Source: Deltaproteobacteria bacterium (GTDB taxonomy: Bacteria > Desulfobacterota > Desulfobacteria > Desulfobacterales > SpSt-501). From it: DNA of 64,000 nucleotides. The stretch covers positions 1 through 64,000 of the forward strand of contig JACRCN010000083.1 in the NCBI GenBank assembly GCA_016219005.1, written 5' to 3'. Each line of letters begins with the position of its first letter. Position 1 is the stretch's first letter. Both the position numbers and the translations under genes were made by a program. The notes beneath the pieces were generated by a model, which was not told the origin of the DNA, made no database searches, and was given only the letters and a program-made list of their open reading frames with translations. This document shows, in pieces, positions 59,527-64,000 of the stretch.

Positions 59527-60482
59527 AGCCGGATCCTCGGGTCGACCAGGACGTAGAGCACGTCCGACACAAAGGTGCCGATCAGCACCAGCACGGCCGC
59601 AATGAAGTTGATGGTCAGGATCAGCGGGTAGTCCCGGGACAGGATCGCCTCGTAGGCCATGCGGCCCATGCCGGGCCAGGAAAATATGGATTCGATGATC
59701 ACCGATCCACCGATCAACCCCGGCAAAATCAGGCCGAACATGGTCACGAAAGGCAGCAGGGCGTTGCGCAGGGCGTGCTTATAGTGCACCATCTCCCAGG
59801 GCAGGCCCTTGGCCCGGGCGGTGCGAACATAGTCCTGTCCCTCCACTTCGAGCATCTGGCTGCGCACGTAGCGGGAAAGGACCGCAATGCCGCCGGTGGC
59901 CCCCAGGATGGACGGCAGCAGCATGTGCCAGAGTCGGTCCATTATCCGAAAGGGCCAGGCGGTATCCCCGATGCCGAAGGTCTGCATGCCGATGACCGGC
60001 ACCTCCAACTGGGTCACGACCAGGATGATGAGGATGTAGGCGAAGAAGAAACCCGGTATGGAGATCAGGACATAGGAGATGAATGTGGCGCTGCGGTCGT
60101 ATATCCCTCCCCGGAAAATGGCCGAGCGGATCCCCACCGGAAACGAAATCGTCCAGGTGATGAGGGTGCCGACGATGAAAAGGGGCAGGCTGTTCAGAAA
60201 GCGTTCCCAGATCTTCTTAAGCACCGGTTGATTGTCCTTCCAGGAAACGGTGCTGCCGCGGAACAGGTCGCGGTAGAAATAGGCGTACTGGACATACAGC
60301 GGCTGGTCCAGATGAAAGGCCGTGCGGAAACGTTCCACCATTTCGGGGGTGAACTTGGGGTTCAGGGGGTCTACCTGGCTGGGTTCTCCGGGCGCCAGGT
60401 GGATGATGGCAAAGGAGACGATCGAAACAAAGAAGAGTGTTATGATCTTCTGCACGATGCTGCGGCCGATGAAGGCGATCAT
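59523..60482 (-). CDS. Peptide ABC transporter permease (DppB/OppB type)
   Basis: A 319-residue inner-membrane permease: FIGRSIVQKIITLFFVSIVSFAIIHLAPGEPSQ, the typical N terminus, and the coupling loop RTARAKGLPWEMVHYKHALRNALLPFVTMFGL. It is intact, without an insertion of the kind seen in its partner. It is separated from the binding-protein gene by about 60 bases. Confidence 0.93.
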   Translation of the reverse strand: MIAFIGRSIVQKIITLFFVSIVSFAIIHLAPGEPSQVDPLNPKFTPEMVERFRTAFHLDQPLYVQYAYFYRDLFRGSTVSWKDNQPVLKKIWERFLNSLPLFIVGTLITWTISFPVGIRSAIFRGGIYDRSATFISYVLISIPGFFFAYILIILVVTQLEVPVIGMQTFGIGDTAWPFRIMDRLWHMLLPSILGATGGIAVLSRYVRSQMLEVEGQDYVRTARAKGLPWEMVHYKHALRNALLPFVTMFGLILPGLIGGSVIIESIFSWPGMGRMAYEAILSRDYPLILTINFIAAVLVLIGTFVSDVLYVLVDPRIRL

Positions 60483-60543
60483 TTCCTCGATATCCTCAAG
60501 AAGTCCTTTTCATTTCTGTTCACTCGCAACGCGTTGCTCGTTG

Positions 60544-62688
60544 CTAGTTACTGAATTGCGGCATCTCTGCCAACTTGATCCACTGGTTGAAGTAAAACAT
60601 ATGGTTGCCTGTCTTCGTGGGGGTGATCCGGCGGTAACGGCTGCGGCCCTCCGCGTCGGCGTCGCGGATGACGATGCGCTTGTCCAACACCGCCGTCCAC
60701 TTGGGCACGTACAGAAAGGTGTAGGGCTGGTCCCGGGCGATGAGCGCATGCAGCTGGTGGCAGTAGTCGACCAGCCGGTCGTGGTTGTACTCCTGCCGGA
60801 TCTTGATGATAAGATCGTCGGCCTCCGGGTTGCGGTAGCCCCCGAAGTTGAGCTGGTGCGGACCGGTCTGGCTGGAGTGCCAGATCTGGTACAGGTCCGG
60901 ATCGATGCCCATGGACCAGCCCAGCACCAGGGCATCGAAATCCAGTTTGTTCACGCGCTCCTGGATGAACACCGACCACTCGAGCAGGTCGGTGCGCACG
61001 TCGATGCCGATCTGCTTCCAGGCGTCCTGGGTGATGGCCAGAATGGATTTGCGGATGTCATTGCCGCTGTTGCTGATGAGGGTGAACTGGAGCCGCTGGC
61101 CGTTTTTCGCCAGGCGGCCCTCGGCGTCGGGCTGCCAGCCGGCTTCAGCCAGAAGCCTTAGGGCGCCTTGGGGGTCGAACGGGACCGGGGCGACCGCGTC
61201 GTTGTAGAAATCCGTCTGCCTCAGGAATGGGCCCGTCGTGCGCTCGCCCTGGTTGTAAAGAACGAAGCGGATGATCTTGTTCACGTCGATTGCCATCGCC
61301 AGCGCGCGGCGCACCCGCGGGTCGTCGAACGGCTTGCGGCGCAGGTTGTAGCCGATGTAGGCATAGCTGTATGAGGTGCCCGAGAAGCTTTGGAAGCGCG
61401 GGTCGCCGGCGAGCCTCTCCACCTGGTACGGTTGCACCCCGTAGGAATCGATCGTGCCGGCGTAGAACTCCATTTCCTGGGTCAGCAGATCGGGGATGAT
61501 CCGGTAGGCGTAGGTCTTGTAGTTTACGGGGCCCTCCCAATAGTCTTCGAAACGGTCGAGAAAGATGGCCTGGTCGGATTTCCACTCCTTGAAAACGAAC
61601 GGGCCGCAGCCGACGGGCGCACGGTTGAACGCGCTCTGCCGCATGGAAAAGGCGGCAGGGTCCTTGCCGGAGCGAACGGCCTCCTGTTTCAGCGCCTCAG
61701 CATTCAGGAGGTGCCGGGGCAATATTCCCATGGCCCAAGTGCCGATGGCCGGCGAATACAGCCGCTTGTAGACAATGCGCAGCGTGAGCGGATCGAGTAT
61801 ATGGATTTCCTTGACCGGCTCGTAGTCCGCGACCCGGGGCGAGAGGTTGCGCGGATCCATGATAGCCTCGTAGGTGAACCGGACGTCGGCCGCCCCGACC
61901 GCCCGGCCGTCGTGGAACCGGACGCCAGGGCGCAGGCGAAACTCGATTACGGGGTTCTGCTCGATGGCCGGCAGCAACGCCTCGGTCAGCGCGGCAAGAT
62001 CGGTCTCGGAAACGGCGGGTGCGGCCGTAATGTGGCGGGCGGCTTGAAAGGTGGTGAAATAATCGGCGCCTAAAATTTCGGCCAGATGGGTGAAAAGGTC
62101 CTGGTCGACCTCCCGCAGCACGAGCTTGATGCGGGCGGGCGCTGCAACCTCCAGCCGTATTTCCGCAGCGGCCTTTGCATCCGACCCCGGCCGGGGGCGG
62201 GTGACCGTGTAGTTGCGCGGGGGCAGCAGCGTTAGCGCGCGAATGTTCTGAAGGCTTTTTTGAACCGGCGCGGACAGCGCGGCGGGATCGTTGCGTTTCT
62301 GCTCCAGATGCCGGAGGACCGACTCGGGCTCGGAACCCAGCGCACCGGGCACCCGAGCGGCGTCGTTGACAAAGAAGAACGCTTCCTCGGTAACCTCCCA
62401 GGACTGCGCCACGCGGCCGCGAAAGTGCAGGTTCTCATCCCGGTCGATGAGCCCATCGAAAACCTGGCTTTCGATTTCGGAACTGGCCGAATCCGCGGAA
62501 AGGATGGGGTTCAGGATGCTGGCATCGCCGATGGAGGCGTTGATGTATTCCTCCAGCCTCCCGGGGTTCCCACGGGCCTGCTCGTCGTAGGTCGGCACCC
62601 AAAAATAGGATTGGAGCAGGAGCAGGGAGAGCACCAGGGGAACCAGGATGAGAAAACGGCGCGTGCTCAAAAAAACTCCTTTGCGCAT
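60544..62688 (-). CDS. Peptide-binding protein (SBP_bac_5) with internal insertion
   Basis: A 714-residue protein from the ATG at 62688 (MRKGVFLSTRRFLILVPLVLSLLLLQSYFW); usual family members have 500-600. The N terminus has no lipobox Cys, so it is either cleaved by signal peptidase I or stays membrane-anchored. EEYINASIGDASILNPILSADSASSEIESQVFDGLIDRDENLHFRGRVAQSWEVTEE is normal, then about 140 extra residues (107-247) precede IEFRLRPGVRFHDGRAVGAADVRFTYEAIMDP, where the family resumes. The insertion splits the two beta-strands that normally join directly. C-terminal lobes are complete. First gene of the operon. Confidence 0.9.
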   Translation of the reverse strand: MRKGVFLSTRRFLILVPLVLSLLLLQSYFWVPTYDEQARGNPGRLEEYINASIGDASILNPILSADSASSEIESQVFDGLIDRDENLHFRGRVAQSWEVTEEAFFFVNDAARVPGALGSEPESVLRHLEQKRNDPAALSAPVQKSLQNIRALTLLPPRNYTVTRPRPGSDAKAAAEIRLEVAAPARIKLVLREVDQDLFTHLAEILGADYFTTFQAARHITAAPAVSETDLAALTEALLPAIEQNPVIEFRLRPGVRFHDGRAVGAADVRFTYEAIMDPRNLSPRVADYEPVKEIHILDPLTLRIVYKRLYSPAIGTWAMGILPRHLLNAEALKQEAVRSGKDPAAFSMRQSAFNRAPVGCGPFVFKEWKSDQAIFLDRFEDYWEGPVNYKTYAYRIIPDLLTQEMEFYAGTIDSYGVQPYQVERLAGDPRFQSFSGTSYSYAYIGYNLRRKPFDDPRVRRALAMAIDVNKIIRFVLYNQGERTTGPFLRQTDFYNDAVAPVPFDPQGALRLLAEAGWQPDAEGRLAKNGQRLQFTLISNSGNDIRKSILAITQDAWKQIGIDVRTDLLEWSVFIQERVNKLDFDALVLGWSMGIDPDLYQIWHSSQTGPHQLNFGGYRNPEADDLIIKIRQEYNHDRLVDYCHQLHALIARDQPYTFLYVPKWTAVLDKRIVIRDADAEGRSRYRRITPTKTGNHMFYFNQWIKLAEMPQFSN

Positions 62689-62802
62689 TCGGCTCTTTGG
62701 CCTATAATTGAATGAATTCAAAGAGGTTCGACACAGCTATAAAGTACGGGGTGGTTTTTGTAAATACCAATTTGATGACATCCGTGGTGTGGAAAGCGAA
62801 AA

Positions 62803-63624
62803 ATGGGTCTAAAAGAAAAGAAACAGCGCCTGGTCGGTGTTCTGCAAGCGTGCGACAGCTTGGCGGTTGCATTCTCCGGCGGGGTGGACAGCACGTTTCT
62901 GCTGGCCGTTGCCAAGGAGGTGCTGGGAGAGAAGGTGCTGGCCGTCACCGCGACGTCAGCGATCCATTCCCGGACGGAAAGCCTTGCGGCCGCTGAAATC
63001 GCCAGGGCACTCGGTGTCGTGCACCGCGTGGTGCCCTCCCGCGAAATGGACCTGCCGGAGTTCGTCGCCAACCCCTCGAACCGCTGTTACATCTGCAAAC
63101 GGCACGTCATGGCCGAGGTGGTCCGAATCGCCGCTGAGATGGGAATTGCTCATGTCGCTCACGGTGTAAACGTCGATGACCTGGGCGATTTTCGTCCGGG
63201 GCTCAAGGCCGCCGAGGAGATGGGCTTGCTATCCCCGCTCGTGGAGGCCGGGCTCACCAAGGCGGACATCCGCGTGCTTTCCAGGCGGATGGGGCTTACG
63301 ACCTGGAACAAGCCGTCAATGGCCTGCCTGGCATCAAGGATACCTTACGGCACGGCGATCACGCCGGAAAACCTTCGCATGGTGGAGGCCGCCGAGGATT
63401 TTTTGCGCGGGCTGGGGTTCGCGGGTTGCCGGGTGCGGCACCACGGCGTGGTGGCCCGGATCGAACTTTCCCAACGGGATCTTAAAAAAGCGTTGACGGC
63501 GCCGGCGCGGACGGCGATTGTCCGGAGGCTGCGCGAAATCGGCTTCCGGTATGTGACGCTGGACCTCGAGGGTTACGTGATGGGCAGCCTGAACCGGGCG
63601 TTTGAAGCAGGGCAGGGGGGATGA
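62803..63624 (+). CDS. larE: ATP-dependent sacrificial sulfur transferase LarE
   Basis: A 273-residue PP-loop enzyme that adds sulfur to pyridinium biscarboxylate during synthesis of the nickel-pincer cofactor of lactate racemase-type enzymes. It has the PP-loop SGGVDST, NRCYICKRH, and KPSMACLASRIPYGT, which contains the Cys region that provides sulfur in the family. larA, larB and larC are not in the window. It diverges from the peptide transporter operon. Confidence 0.9.
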   Translation: MGLKEKKQRLVGVLQACDSLAVAFSGGVDSTFLLAVAKEVLGEKVLAVTATSAIHSRTESLAAAEIARALGVVHRVVPSREMDLPEFVANPSNRCYICKRHVMAEVVRIAAEMGIAHVAHGVNVDDLGDFRPGLKAAEEMGLLSPLVEAGLTKADIRVLSRRMGLTTWNKPSMACLASRIPYGTAITPENLRMVEAAEDFLRGLGFAGCRVRHHGVVARIELSQRDLKKALTAPARTAIVRRLREIGFRYVTLDLEGYVMGSLNRAFEAGQGG

Positions 63625-64000
63625 TGACATCGAAGTGGACGGGTGTTGCGATGCTCCTGGCAGGTGTAGCGGCGTTTCTGGCGGTTTCGCCATTGGGGGC
63701 AGAATTTTACAAGTACACCGATAAAAACGGCCGGACGGTCTATGTCGACGAAATCTGGAAAATCCCCGCAGAATACCAGAACCAGGTGGGCCGTTACGCA
63801 GAAAAGTTCGATCACCTGCCTGCGGACCAGAAGGCCCAGGCGACGGAATTCGACCGGGAACGCCAGCAAGCCCTCGAACTCGAGCGCCAGCAGCAGACCG
63901 AGGGCCAGCTCCGTGAACTGCGCGAGCGTGAGGATCTCGAACGCCGGCGCCAGGCCGAAATCGACCGGCAGGACAAGCTGAAGACCCAGGAAACCCGGGT
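63621..64000 (+). CDS. DUF4124 domain protein (3' end outside window)
   Basis: The frame is open to the window edge and so missing from the ORF track. A signal peptide (GVAMLLAGVAAFLAVSPLGA) is followed by the DUF4124 motif EFYKYTDKNGRTVYVDEIWKIP and a long charged coiled coil rich in Gln, Arg and Glu (ERQQALELERQQQTEGQLRELRERED...). The ATG at 63621 overlaps the larE stop (ATGA); the ATG at 63624 is also possible. It would be a periplasmic protein of unknown role. Confidence 0.8.
   Translation, partial: MMTSKWTGVAMLLAGVAAFLAVSPLGAEFYKYTDKNGRTVYVDEIWKIPAEYQNQVGRYAEKFDHLPADQKAQATEFDRERQQALELERQQQTEGQLRELREREDLERRRQAEIDRQDKLKTQETR

Overview
The window is a GC-rich, gene-dense bacterial chromosome segment from a Gram-negative organism: it carries a complete Tol-Pal envelope system, outer-membrane type lipoproteins and type IV minor pilins. 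The three-subunit diheme succinate dehydrogenase/fumarate reductase, an FmdB-type zinc ribbon protein, LarE, a bS22-like mini protein, many PAS/HDOD signalling proteins and branched-chain amino acid and peptide transporters fit an anaerobic Desulfobacterota (former Deltaproteobacteria, Desulfobacterales-like) bacterium. That placement is an inference from gene content, not from a marker search. No phage, insertion sequence, CRISPR array or obvious genomic island is visible.

Layout. 1-2.8 kb: end of a purine biosynthesis operon (purL, purQ). 2.8-3.4 kb: AT-rich intergenic region ending in a sigma-54-like promoter. 3.4-9.2 kb: minor pilin operon (FimT/GspH-, PilV-, PilW- and PilX-like proteins, a PilY1-like adhesin and a small secreted protein of unknown function), followed by a hairpin and a decayed second FimT/GspH gene. 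10.1-17.3 kb: mostly minus-strand housekeeping genes (LysM protein, groEL-groES, FmdB-like zinc ribbon, HExxH protein, hflC-hflK), with a tiny bS22-like gene on the plus strand. 17.5-23.6 kb: dciA-like gene, trmN6-like methyltransferase, two tRNA-Ser genes, then dnaX-ybaB-recR with a Cys-cluster protein and a hybrid histidine kinase. 23.6-27.7 kb: sdhCAB and an HD phosphohydrolase on the minus strand. 27.9-33 kb: tolQ-tolR-tolA/tonB-tolB-pal-cpoB. 33-37.1 kb: ruvC-ruvA-ruvB, an S-adenosyl-L-methionine hydrolase and an unknown membrane protein. 37.1-38.9 kb: CYTH protein, then rplM-rpsI. 39.1-41.6 kb: pxpABC (5-oxoprolinase).

41.6-48.8 kb is a dense signalling cluster on the minus strand. A NarX-like PAS kinase and its NarL-type regulator lie next to a second PAS kinase followed by an HDOD response regulator and a response regulator whose HD-GYP-like output domain has lost its catalytic residues. 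The two kinases share a nearly identical N-terminal PAS module. 49.3-54.1 kb is a full livKHMGF transporter with a perfect 34-bp palindrome between the binding protein and permease genes. 54.3-62.7 kb holds a DUF1445/D-glutamate cyclase-like protein, an Xaa-Pro peptidase and a five-gene peptide ABC transporter in which both the binding protein and one permease carry large unusual insertions. The window ends with larE and the start of a DUF4124 protein.

Together the accessory genes suggest a cell that takes up and breaks down peptides, amino acids and pyroglutamate. The most unusual features are the paired kinases with a shared sensor module, the catalytically degenerate HD-type regulator, and the matched insertions in the peptide transporter.
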